64,000 nt of DNA from Lentisphaeria bacterium UBA4640 (GTDB lineage: Bacteria > Verrucomicrobiota > Lentisphaeria > Victivallales > UBA1829): NCBI GenBank assembly GCA_002405835.1, contig DHMO01000030.1, positions 78,125 through 142,124 of the forward strand, in the 5' to 3' direction. Positions 24,950 through 32,443 of the stretch are shown here, piece after piece. The translations under genes and the position numbers were made by a program. Within the stretch, counting starts at the first letter, position 1. Each line of letters starts with the position of its first letter. The notes under the pieces were generated by a model. The model had not been told where the DNA came from, ran no database searches, and worked only from the letters and a program-made list of their open reading frames with translations.

Positions 24950-25956
24950 AACGGCGCGCCGGACGGAACGTGCGTGTGAATTTTCCCTTCCGAATCAATC
25001 AGAAACGTCCGTGCTTCCGGAAGTTTTTCCGCAAATGCGGGACCGTTGATGAAGAGTGACGTTGAGAGCGCATCCGAATCCACTCCGCGCGGCGTGATTA
25101 CCGTGGCGGAAAGCGTCCCGCTGACCGGACGCCCCGTTTTCGGGTTGATGATGTGCGTATAGTGTTTCCCTTCAATCACCACATAGCGCTCGTAGTCGCC
25201 GCTTGTCGCCACACACTCGTTGAGCACCGGAACGACGGCGATGTTGCGTTCCCCGTTCTTCGGGTCGCGCACGCCGATGCGGTACATTTCAAGGTTCGGC
25301 GGCGGGAGCGGCAGACAGCGCATGTTGCCGCCGAGATCAATCCAGCCGCGCCGGATGGCGGTCTGTTTCAGCACCGCTTCGGCGGCCTTGTCGACGGCCC
25401 AGCCCTTTGCGATGCCGCCGAGGTCGATCGACATTCCCGGGACGGTGAAGCAGACGCTCCGCGCGTTGTCATCGAATTGTATTTTATCGAATCCGCAGAT
25501 TTTTTTTGCTTCTGCGATTTCCGCATCGGAGGGGAGAGTGAGGCGTTTCCGGTGGAATCCCCAGACGCGCATCAGCGGACGGATTGTCGGGTCGAACGCT
25601 CCGCCGGAAAGCCGGTGAAAGCGGCGGGTCTCCCGGAGAATCTCCCAGAGTTCAGGTGAGCAGACGAACGGTGCTTTGTCCGCGGAAGCGTTGAGCCGCG
25701 CGAGTTCGCTTGAAGGGTCGAAGTAGTTGCAGACAGCGACGACGCGTTCCATTGCTTCGCGCGCCAGACGGAATGCGCGTTCGATTTCATCGAGATCGGT
25801 GTCGATCAGCGTCACGGAAGCGCGTGTGCTCATGATCGGGAAGGAGAATGTTTCGCGGCGGAAACGGTTTGCCTCTTTGTTTTTGAAATACCAGATTCCG
25901 CCCATGATGAAGGTTGCAATCAGAATCCAGAGAATGGCGACTTTTGTTCGGTTCAT
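24922..25956 (-). CDS. apbE: FAD:protein FMN transferase
   Basis: A 344-residue ApbE-family enzyme that attaches FMN to a Thr in flavoproteins such as the NqrB/C and RnfG/D subunits, outside the membrane. One N-terminal membrane helix (about 5-24) would anchor it. Motifs: GAFDPTIRPLMRVWGF, SIDLGGIAKGWAVDKA, WIDLGGNMRCLP, HIINPKTGRPVSG and DALSTSLFINGP. The ATG at 25956 is one base after the xerD stop on the minus strand, so the two genes are co-transcribed; a longer frame upstream is inside xerD. No Nqr or Rnf genes are in the window. Confidence 0.92.
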   Translation of the reverse strand: MNRTKVAILWILIATFIMGGIWYFKNKEANRFRRETFSFPIMSTRASVTLIDTDLDEIERAFRLAREAMERVVAVCNYFDPSSELARLNASADKAPFVCSPELWEILRETRRFHRLSGGAFDPTIRPLMRVWGFHRKRLTLPSDAEIAEAKKICGFDKIQFDDNARSVCFTVPGMSIDLGGIAKGWAVDKAAEAVLKQTAIRRGWIDLGGNMRCLPLPPPNLEMYRIGVRDPKNGERNIAVVPVLNECVATSGDYERYVVIEGKHYTHIINPKTGRPVSGTLSATVITPRGVDSDALSTSLFINGPAFAEKLPEARTFLIDSEGKIHTHVPSGAPFQLLPSSDL

Positions 25957-25957
25957 T

Positions 25958-26851
25958 TTATGCCCTCGGGTGAAATTTGCGCTGCACTTCGAGCAGGCGG
26001 CGCTGGTCGATGTGCGTATAAATCTGTGTGGTTGCGATGTCGGCGTGTCCGAGCATCTCCTGAATGACGCGGAGATCCGCGCCGTTTTCGAGCAGATGGC
26101 TTGCGAACGAATGGCGGAGCGTGTGCGGATGAACGTTCTTGGTGATTCCCGCAAGCCGCGCGGTCTCCTTGATGATTCCCCAGATGCGTTCGCGGTCGAG
26201 CCGCCGTCCGAGCCGCGAGAGAAACAAAGTCGGCTCGTCGGGAGATTTCAGCAGATACGGGCGCGATTCCTTCAGATAGCGTCCGAGTGCTTTGAGCGCG
26301 AGGTGACCGACGGGCACGAGTCGTTCTTTCGAGCCTTTTCCGACGACGCGGATAACCCGGTCGTCAAGGTTGACGGAGGAGACGTTCAGCGCCGCGACTT
26401 CGGAGACACGCAGTCCGCATGCATACATGAGTTCTAGAATTGCGCGGTTGCGGATGGCGAGGAAATCGCGATCTTCAAGAGTCCACACGTTCATGAGGGC
26501 GTCGACTTCAACGGCCGTGATGAATTCGGGCAGAATGCGTCCGAGTTTCGGGGAATCCATGACGGAGGTGATGTTGTCCGGAATGAATTTTTCCTGTGCG
26601 AGATAGCGGAAGAAGACTTTGATTGCGACGAGTCTCCGCGCGAGGCTTGATGGCTCCATTCCCTGGTCCTTGCGCGCACCGAGGAAGTCGATGATATCGT
26701 CGCGGGTGACTTCGGGCAGAGTGTTTTTCCCCTGTTCGCGGAGCCATCCGGTGAAATCCTCCAGATCGGAGCGGTACGCGGCAATGGAGTTTTCACTTAG
26801 CCCGCGCTCCATGAGCAGATATCCGCAGAAATGCTGTAATATTTTATCCAT
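25958..26851 (-). CDS. xerD: tyrosine recombinase XerD-like
   Basis: A 297-residue site-specific recombinase that with a partner resolves chromosome dimers at dif. It has the N-terminal SAM-like DNA-binding domain (LSENSIAAYRSDLEDF) and the catalytic domain with the full active site: Arg148 (GLRVSE), Lys172 (GKGSKERLVP), His243 and Arg246 (HTLRHSF), His269 (LGHA) and the nucleophile Tyr278 (IYTHID). The length and the setting with apbE suggest a housekeeping XerD or XerC and not a phage integrase. XerC versus XerD is a judgement. Confidence 0.9.
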   Translation of the reverse strand: MDKILQHFCGYLLMERGLSENSIAAYRSDLEDFTGWLREQGKNTLPEVTRDDIIDFLGARKDQGMEPSSLARRLVAIKVFFRYLAQEKFIPDNITSVMDSPKLGRILPEFITAVEVDALMNVWTLEDRDFLAIRNRAILELMYACGLRVSEVAALNVSSVNLDDRVIRVVGKGSKERLVPVGHLALKALGRYLKESRPYLLKSPDEPTLFLSRLGRRLDRERIWGIIKETARLAGITKNVHPHTLRHSFASHLLENGADLRVIQEMLGHADIATTQIYTHIDQRRLLEVQRKFHPRA

Positions 26852-26871
26852 GCTGTATTCCCTTCACCGGA

Positions 26872-26899
26872 ACTATACACGAAGAGCGGCTGAAATCAA
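26872..26899 (-). promoter_or_regulatory. promoter for xerD-apbE
   Basis: Minus strand: TTGATT (26894-26899), 16-base spacer, TATAGT (26872-26877), about 20 bases upstream of the xerD ATG. Confidence 0.55.
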
Positions 26900-26916
26900 C
26901 CGGGAAGGGAATTTTT

Positions 26917-28200
26917 TCAGGACTTTTTGCGTTTGAGGAGCGGATGAATCAGCAGGAGCGGAAGCGGAGTGAGACAGCCCAGCAGCTGCACTTCAAAGGA
27001 ACAGGTGCTGTTCCAGGTGCTCGGAGTCATGAACGTGAAAGGCAGACCCGACAGTTTAGCGATTGACGACAGCAGACCGGAAGCCGCAATGACGCATATT
27101 CCAAGCAGCAGCCCCGGGATTTTCGGCAGCCACTGGCGCAACAGAAGTGTAGCGGCGGCATAAAACAGTAAACAGCCGCCGGCAGCAATCAGGGAATTCT
27201 CGGTGTTCCAGATGGCGAAAACGAGGGATACAAGCACAAAAAACGCCCCGTACAGAAAGCCCGGATATGCGCCGGTCCGGAAGAGAAAAAGAAATGGGCT
27301 TGATTCTCTCCGGCAGCGCGGCGACGGCTCCATCGGCTCGAAACATGTCTGGCAGAAGGTCAGTAATCCGTAAAGCAGACAGGATATCGCGAAGTTCTGC
27401 TCCGGCTCGCGTGACAAGGGCAGCAAGGCGAAAAAGAGCAGAATCATTCCGAAGAATCCGCAGATGCGGGGAATCTGCATCCGGTTTGAGTTCGCCGGTT
27501 TCAGCAGATTTATTCCGAGAATCCAGAGGTAGGCGGAGAGGAATAATTTAATTGCGAACATCGGGAGATATCTGTAAACGAAGATCGCTTCATCGTATCG
27601 GTGAGGGTATTCCAAAAGGGTTGCAATGATGAATCCTCCCGTAAAAACAGCCAGCATCAAGGTTGAGATGTTTCCGGCTGTTTTGCCGGGAATCCCTGTT
27701 TTCCGTTTTTGAATCATCACAAGGATGGTGTACGGGACGAAGGAAAAGAGCGGGAGAAACTTGAAAAACTCTGTCTGCGCAAGAGTTCCGAGCCAAACCA
27801 GAACCGGCGATCCGAGAAGCAGAAGAATGCCCGTGGAAAAAAATACCGACAGAATTCTTCCATTGAAAATTTCTGCAGGGGAAAGGCTGGTCGTGAATTC
27901 CGGAAGGATGGCGTCCTGGCGCTGTTCCCGGGCGCAGCTGACTGCAAGGCTCAGCGTATGGGCGAGCAAGGCGAGTATAAACACAAAAAAATAAAATGAG
28001 AAAAGCATTTCGGGAAGATCGCGGTTGTCCGGGGAATCCCCGAAGAAAAGATAGATAAAAGAAACGAGTCCTTCTGTGAAAAGAAGCGCGATTGCCATAT
28101 TGCGGGTTGTGCTGCTCCGAAGATTCTGTCTCAACTCTTTTACGAAGACGGGGTTGAGCGACTCCGGAAGCCATGCGGAAATACGGTTTTCAAGATTCAT
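26917..28200 (-). CDS. ABC transporter permease
   Basis: A 427-residue membrane protein with about eleven hydrophobic segments. It starts with a short cytoplasmic N-terminus (LNPVFVKELRQNLRSSTTRN) typical of ABC-2-type permeases, in which a VFVKELRQ-like helix precedes the first membrane segment. Its start overlaps the stop of the ATPase gene (TAATG), so the two subunits are made together. The substrate is unknown. The C-terminus ends in a Lys-rich tail (LLKRKKS). Confidence 0.78.
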   Translation of the reverse strand: MNLENRISAWLPESLNPVFVKELRQNLRSSTTRNMAIALLFTEGLVSFIYLFFGDSPDNRDLPEMLFSFYFFVFILALLAHTLSLAVSCAREQRQDAILPEFTTSLSPAEIFNGRILSVFFSTGILLLLGSPVLVWLGTLAQTEFFKFLPLFSFVPYTILVMIQKRKTGIPGKTAGNISTLMLAVFTGGFIIATLLEYPHRYDEAIFVYRYLPMFAIKLFLSAYLWILGINLLKPANSNRMQIPRICGFFGMILLFFALLPLSREPEQNFAISCLLYGLLTFCQTCFEPMEPSPRCRRESSPFLFLFRTGAYPGFLYGAFFVLVSLVFAIWNTENSLIAAGGCLLFYAAATLLLRQWLPKIPGLLLGICVIAASGLLSSIAKLSGLPFTFMTPSTWNSTCSFEVQLLGCLTPLPLLLIHPLLKRKKS

Positions 28201-29126
28201 TACTGCACCTCTCCGGTTGTTTTTTCCAGAAACATTCCTTCAAGAGAAAGATCCGGACGGGACATTGCGAGAATCGGCGGCCCGGAACGGAAAATTTCAG
28301 CCATCTGTTCCGCAAAATCCGCTTCGCCGCCCGAAAAAGTCAGTTCAATCTGCCGCGGACCCGTCTGGCGGATGCCGGTTACAAACGGATATTTCCCGAG
28401 CGTCTCTAGAACGGATTCCGCTGAGCAGCGGAAGGTCAGGAGAACGCGGGGCTGAGAGCTGGCCGGCACGCTTCCCGGTGCACCCTGCCAGGTGATCTTC
28501 CCGCGTTCGAGAATAATAACGCTGCTGATCATCTCCTCCAGTTCGCTGAGAATATGCGAGGAGATCAGGATTGTTTTTCCCGTTTGCGCGAGCCGGGAGA
28601 GCGATTCGCGGAGCGTTACCCGTGCGCGCGGATCGAGCCCGGCGGCAGGTTCGTCGAGCAGCAGAACCGGGGGATCATGAATCAGCACACGCGCCAGCGA
28701 GACCTGCTGTTTCATGCCTTTGGAGAGTGCGGAAAGCGGACGGTCGAGCAGTTCATCGAGCATAGTGTATTCACTGACGCGGCGGAATGCCGCCTCTTTT
28801 TCCCTGCCGCGCAGCTGAAACGCACGGGCGAAGAAGTCGAGGTACTCCCGGACGCGGATATTGTGTGCATTGACGAGGGTGTCGGGCATGAATCCTGCGA
28901 TGGCGGGGATCTGTTCGGGATAATCGGTTGCGGAAAGCTGATCGAAGAAAACGCTGCCGCGGTCGGGCGTGTCAAGCCCGGCCATGATGCGCAGCGCGGT
29001 TGTTTTTCCCGCGCCGTTTGTCCCGACGAATCCGCAGACAGCGCCGTCCGGGATCTCAAAGGATACGCCGTCGAGAGCGCGGATGTTTCCGAAGTAACGG
29101 CAGAGATTGTCTACAATAATTTTCAT
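28200..29126 (-). CDS. ABC transporter ATP-binding protein
   Basis: A 308-residue ATPase with Walker A (GTNGAGKTT), signature (ALSKGMKQQVSLAR), Walker B (VLLLDEPAAGLDP) and the switch His (ISSHILSELEE). After the ~220-residue core is a small C-terminal domain (residues about 225-308) of the kind found in CcmA/GldA-type exporters. It is the first gene of a two-gene operon with the permease at 26917-28200 and has its own good promoter. The transported substrate is unknown. Confidence 0.88.
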   Translation of the reverse strand: MKIIVDNLCRYFGNIRALDGVSFEIPDGAVCGFVGTNGAGKTTALRIMAGLDTPDRGSVFFDQLSATDYPEQIPAIAGFMPDTLVNAHNIRVREYLDFFARAFQLRGREKEAAFRRVSEYTMLDELLDRPLSALSKGMKQQVSLARVLIHDPPVLLLDEPAAGLDPRARVTLRESLSRLAQTGKTILISSHILSELEEMISSVIILERGKITWQGAPGSVPASSQPRVLLTFRCSAESVLETLGKYPFVTGIRQTGPRQIELTFSGGEADFAEQMAEIFRSGPPILAMSRPDLSLEGMFLEKTTGEVQ

Positions 29127-29149
29127 AGAATTGCTTTCCTTTTCCGGAG

Positions 29150-29178
29150 ACTATACAGTTCCTTTTGCGGATTTTCAA
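29150..29178 (-). promoter_or_regulatory. promoter for the ABC transporter operon
   Basis: Minus strand: TTGAAA (29173-29178), 17-base spacer, TATAGT (29150-29155), about 25 bases upstream of the ATG at 29126. Confidence 0.65.
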
Positions 29179-29217
29179 TCGCGAAAATAAAAAATCGCAA
29201 AAATTTTATTTTTTGAT

Positions 29218-29245
29218 TTGCATTCTGTGAAACAGCGGTTATTAT
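29218..29245 (+). promoter_or_regulatory. promoter for the lexA-like gene
   Basis: TTGCAT (29218-29223), 16-base spacer, TATTAT (29240-29245). The leader to the ATG at 29335 would be about 80 bases. Confidence 0.5.
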
Positions 29246-29303
29246 AAAAATATAAACCGAAAGGTCCTTCGTCCTGACAGGGGGTCTGGACAAGGGGGAA
29301 ACA

Positions 29304-29336
29304 ATAAGTAAGTTCAATAAGGGGGGACTGACTTAT
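29304..29336 (+). promoter_or_regulatory. inverted repeat over the lexA-like start codon
   Basis: ATAAGT at 29304-29309 and ACTTAT at 29331-29336 form an inverted repeat that flanks the ribosome binding site (GGGGGG 29321-29326) and overlaps the ATG at 29335. It could be an operator for autoregulation or an RNA structure hiding the start. Confidence 0.35.
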
Positions 29337-29961
29337 GAAAGGACTCACGGAAAAGCAGCGTCGGATTCTCAACTACATCGAAGAGTTCATGAACTCTGTA
29401 GGGATGGCTCCGACCGTCTACGAGATTGCGGATCATTTCGCGATCAAAACCTCAACCGTCTTTGCGCATCTCCGCGCACTCCAGAAGAAAGATTTTCTGA
29501 GCCGCAGTTCGAAGGCCAGGAGCATTGCTCTTCTGAAACCGCACCGCAAACCCAGACATCCGAGCGGGCTCCGCGCGATTCCCGTTTTCGACGATCTGGG
29601 AAACGACCGTTCGATTTACAACGGCACGCACAAGGCGCTTTACTGCGATTCCTCGCTGTTTGAAAAAGCGCTGCACTCGGATTGCCGCACGCTTTACGCT
29701 CTGCGTGTGCACGGTTCCGGCATGGCCGCCCGCGGAATTCTTGACGGTGACATTGCGATTGTCAAGCGTCATCCGGACGAGTTGAAGAAGGGCGACATCA
29801 TTGTCGCGCAGGAGAACGGCTGTTCGACTCTGAAGAGCTGTCTCGGCTGTTCGGACGGCCGTCTTTCGTTTGCGGACGGCGCTTCGGAGAACGTCAGCGA
29901 GTGTTCGCTGAAGGAGTTTCCGCTCCGCGGCATAGTCGTGGGAGTTCAGCGCGCTCTCTGA
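29335..29961 (+). CDS. LexA-like repressor with degenerate self-cleavage domain
   Basis: A 208-residue protein with a LexA-type winged helix at the N-terminus (LTEKQRRILNYIEEFM, then APTVYEIADHFAIKTSTVFAHLRAL) and an S24-like C-terminal domain (ILDGDIAIVKRHPDELKKGD). In LexA the nucleophile sits in GxSM; here the same place reads HGSGMAARG, so Gly129 stands where Ser is expected, although Lys167 (STLK) is kept. The Ala-Gly cleavage site is also not seen (AIPVFDDLGNDRS). It probably binds DNA but should not self-cleave under RecA, so an SOS role is doubtful. Single gene with a strong ribosome binding site. Confidence 0.8.
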   Translation: MKGLTEKQRRILNYIEEFMNSVGMAPTVYEIADHFAIKTSTVFAHLRALQKKDFLSRSSKARSIALLKPHRKPRHPSGLRAIPVFDDLGNDRSIYNGTHKALYCDSSLFEKALHSDCRTLYALRVHGSGMAARGILDGDIAIVKRHPDELKKGDIIVAQENGCSTLKSCLGCSDGRLSFADGASENVSECSLKEFPLRGIVVGVQRAL

Positions 29962-29969
29962 TTCGTCTT

Positions 29970-29996
29970 GCGGACGGAGCCTCCCGCTCCGTCCGC
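29970..29996. terminator. hairpin between the lexA-like gene and cdsA
   Basis: A perfect 11-bp GC-rich stem (GCGGACGGAGC 29970-29980, GCTCCGTCCGC 29986-29996) with a 5-base loop, between two convergent genes. No strong T run follows on either strand, so it may act as a weak bidirectional terminator. Confidence 0.55.
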
Positions 29997-30011
29997 CGGC
30001 TGTTCACATTC

Positions 30012-30863
30012 TTATTTCTTCAGGAAGAACATATCCAGGAAATGCATCATGACGACGAAGACGGGGGCGTTGATCATGAGACTGTCCACGAGGTCGAGAA
30101 CGCCGCCGATGCCGGGAAGAATCCGGCCGGAATCCTTGACGCCGCAGATGCGTTTCAAGGAAGATTCCGCAAGGTCGCCCGCCGCTCCGAAGAAGAACAG
30201 AAGCACTCCCGGAATTACAGGAATCCACACGGGAAACTCGTGATGCGTTACTGCCGGGAAAAGTGCAAAAGCAAAACCGATGCTGATCAGAAGTCCGCCG
30301 ATTAAGCCCTCCCACGATTTGCCGGGGCTGATCGACGGGATCAGTTTGTGGTTGCGTCCGCCGGTAATCTTGTTTGAGAGAGAACCGACGACGTAGGCTC
30401 CGATGTCTCCGATTTTCGTGCCGAGAATCAGGTAGAGAAACATCATCCGGTCGTCCTGCATCGCCGCTAAAATGAAGAACGGAACAATGAACAGAACGTA
30501 CATTGCCGCGGAATTCATGATTTTTTTCAGGATTTCCAGCCGGTTGCCTGAACAGAGAAGCTGAATCCACAGGCAGACGCAGAACGCAATGACCAGCCCG
30601 ACCAAGAGAAATATAATCTCAATCGGCGCCACGTCTTTCCAAAGCATGCCGAGGACAGGGAGGAGAACGGCGAACCCTGTCCAGAGGGGGTAAGAGGGCA
30701 TATCCTGTTTTTCGATGATTTTCGCGAATTCCCACACTGCGCCGAGGATCCCGGCGACGGCAAGGACTGTGAAGCAGACGCGTCCGCCGTCACCCTGCCA
30801 GAAAACGGATGCGGAAAAGAGCCCCAGAAGAATGATTGTGCTGAAGAGTCTTGGCAGAAACAT
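30012..30863 (-). CDS. cdsA: phosphatidate cytidylyltransferase
   Basis: A 283-residue membrane enzyme that makes CDP-diacylglycerol from phosphatidate and CTP. About seven membrane helices are seen, with the C-terminal signature (SLKRICGVKDSGRILPGIGG, then VLDLVDSL) and upstream GDIGAYVVG and KLIPSISPGKSWEG. The usual PGHGG..DR reads PGIGG..DL here. It follows uppS by 2 bases in a leftward operon, the classic uppS-cdsA arrangement for lipid carrier and phospholipid synthesis. Confidence 0.94.
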   Translation of the reverse strand: MFLPRLFSTIILLGLFSASVFWQGDGGRVCFTVLAVAGILGAVWEFAKIIEKQDMPSYPLWTGFAVLLPVLGMLWKDVAPIEIIFLLVGLVIAFCVCLWIQLLCSGNRLEILKKIMNSAAMYVLFIVPFFILAAMQDDRMMFLYLILGTKIGDIGAYVVGSLSNKITGGRNHKLIPSISPGKSWEGLIGGLLISIGFAFALFPAVTHHEFPVWIPVIPGVLLFFFGAAGDLAESSLKRICGVKDSGRILPGIGGVLDLVDSLMINAPVFVVMMHFLDMFFLKK

Positions 30864-30865
30864 GA

Positions 30866-31582
30866 TTACTTCCTTCCTCCGAAACGGCGGTCGCGTTTCG
30901 AATATGATTCAATGGCTTTGATGAATTCCGTCCGGTCGAAATCGGGCCAGAAGGTATCGGTTATATAAAATTCCGCGTAGGAAAGTTCCCACAGCAGGAA
31001 GTTGCTCAGGCGGAATTCTCCGCTGGTGCGGATCATGAGATCGGGATCCGGAACATCGGGGAGATAGAGATGACGTGCGAAGAGCTGTTCGTCAATTTTG
31101 ACGGGGTCGAGTTTTCCGGCTTTCACTTCTTCGGCGATCTTCCGTGCGGCGTCGGCGATCTCGGAGCGTCCGCCGTAATTCAGCGCAAGAATCAGTGTGT
31201 GTTTCCGGAACTGTGCGGTTTCGGCAATGGCATGACGGAGATCTGACGCCGCACGGTCCGGCAATCCGTCAATTCTGCCGGTTACCAGCAGTCTGACCTC
31301 ATTTTTCTTCATTTCTTCCAGGTATTCATTGAGAAATGACGAAAGAATATCCATCAGTGCGCCGACTTCTTCGGCGGAGCGTTTCCAGTTTTCCGTGCTG
31401 AATGCGTAGAGTGTGAGATATTCCACACCGAACTCGCGCGCATACTGAAGAACGTCCTTTACGCGCTGTGCACCGGCAAGGTGTCCTTCGACGCGCGGGA
31501 GGTTCCGGCGGGCGGCCCAGCGTCCGTTGCCGTCCATAATGACGGCAATGTGACGGGGTGTTTTCAGATCATTTTCCGGCAT
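30866..31582 (-). CDS. uppS: isoprenyl transferase (undecaprenyl diphosphate synthase)
   Basis: A 238-residue cis-prenyltransferase that extends farnesyl diphosphate to the undecaprenyl carrier used in cell wall synthesis. Motifs: HIAVIMDGNGRWA (Asp17), GHLAGAQRVKDVLQ, LTLYAFSTENWKRS, LALNYGGRSEI and DPDLMIRTSGEFRLSNFLLW. The ATG at 31582 follows GAGGAA and overlaps the end of the isomerase gene by 14 bases; the much longer open frame upstream is not used. Second gene of the leftward isomerase-uppS-cdsA operon. Confidence 0.96.
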   Translation of the reverse strand: MPENDLKTPRHIAVIMDGNGRWAARRNLPRVEGHLAGAQRVKDVLQYAREFGVEYLTLYAFSTENWKRSAEEVGALMDILSSFLNEYLEEMKKNEVRLLVTGRIDGLPDRAASDLRHAIAETAQFRKHTLILALNYGGRSEIADAARKIAEEVKAGKLDPVKIDEQLFARHLYLPDVPDPDLMIRTSGEFRLSNFLLWELSYAEFYITDTFWPDFDRTEFIKAIESYSKRDRRFGGRK

Positions 31583-32225
31583 AGAAATATTCCTCGAGCA
31601 TGATGCAGATCGCATGATAAGTCGGGAGGTGGAGTTCCTGGATTTTGTAGGTCTCGGATTCGGGAACGTCAATGACGCAGTCGGCATACTGTTCGCATTT
31701 GCCGTGACGGTTTCCGGTGAAGAGGATGCGTTTGATGCCGCGTCCGCCCGCGACTTTGAAGACGTTGCGGATGTTTTCCGCATTCCCGGAGGTGCTGAGA
31801 CCGATGACGACGTCGTTTTCGCGTCCCATGACGAAGAGCTGCTGGGCGTAGCACATGACGGGATCGACGTCATTTGCGTATGCGGAGGAGAGCGCGGGGT
31901 GGGCGTCGAGGAGCATTGCGCGCATTCCCATCTGGAGACGGCCGCAGAGTTCTGTTGCGTCTTCGCCGAGTTTTTCTGACATGGATTTGACGAGTTCCGC
32001 GGGAAGTTTGCGTTTGAGGAGGAATCCTTTGGAGAGTTCTCCGATGATGTGGTCGGCGTCGGCATGGCTTCCTCCGTTTCCGCAGACGAAGACGGTGCCG
32101 CCCTGAGCGATGGAGTCGCGGAGGATGCGGTATGCATCCGTGATTTTGTCTGCGCATGCGGCGAGAGCGGGATGGCGGGCGAGCAGGGTTGCCATGACGG
32201 ATTCAGCGATAGGATCGTTCTGCAT
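31569..32225 (-). CDS. SIS-domain protein, phosphoheptose isomerase (GmhA)-like
   Basis: A 218-residue SIS-domain protein. It has FVCGNGGSHADADHIIGEL near residue 48, the sugar-phosphate loop GLSTSGNAENI and the C-terminal ELHLPTYHAICIMLEE, which match GmhA, where the Glu and His ligands hold a metal. GmhA turns sedoheptulose 7-phosphate into D-glycero-D-manno-heptose 7-phosphate for LPS; the DiaA subgroup instead regulates DnaA. The active-site pattern favours GmhA. First gene of the operon with uppS and cdsA. AAGGAG precedes the ATG. Confidence 0.8.
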   Translation of the reverse strand: MQNDPIAESVMATLLARHPALAACADKITDAYRILRDSIAQGGTVFVCGNGGSHADADHIIGELSKGFLLKRKLPAELVKSMSEKLGEDATELCGRLQMGMRAMLLDAHPALSSAYANDVDPVMCYAQQLFVMGRENDVVIGLSTSGNAENIRNVFKVAGGRGIKRILFTGNRHGKCEQYADCVIDVPESETYKIQELHLPTYHAICIMLEEYFYAGK

Positions 32226-32257
32226 GATAAAACTCCTTGGTAAATTTGTTTCAACGG

Positions 32258-32286
32258 TAATAAACCACGATTTGCGGGAAAGTCAA
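32258..32286 (-). promoter_or_regulatory. promoter for the gmhA-like/uppS/cdsA operon
   Basis: Minus strand: TTGACT (32281-32286), 17-base spacer, TTATTA (32258-32263), about 30 bases upstream of the ATG at 32225. Confidence 0.5.
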
Positions 32287-32391
32287 GGGGAAAAGTTTTT
32301 TTTCGCAAAAGGAAGGCGTTTTTACAGGGAAGACCGCGTTTTCGCGTTCGCGGCTTTTGCGGAAAAATACAAAAATTCTTTCCCTGTATAC

Positions 32392-32420
32392 TTGAAAAAA
32401 TAAGGTTCTTATTGTATAGT
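32392..32420 (+). promoter_or_regulatory. promoter for the GspE-like operon
   Basis: TTGAAA (32392-32397), 17-base spacer, TATAGT (32415-32420), followed by GGGAGAG (32432-32438) before the GTG start at 32444. Confidence 0.65.
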
Positions 32421-32443
32421 AGCAAAAACATGGGAGAGTAATT

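Noticed and set aside
25958..26851. Tyrosine recombinase as the integrase of a mobile element
   Set aside because: Length, sequence and operon with apbE fit housekeeping XerD/XerC, and no attachment-site repeats or phage genes flank it.
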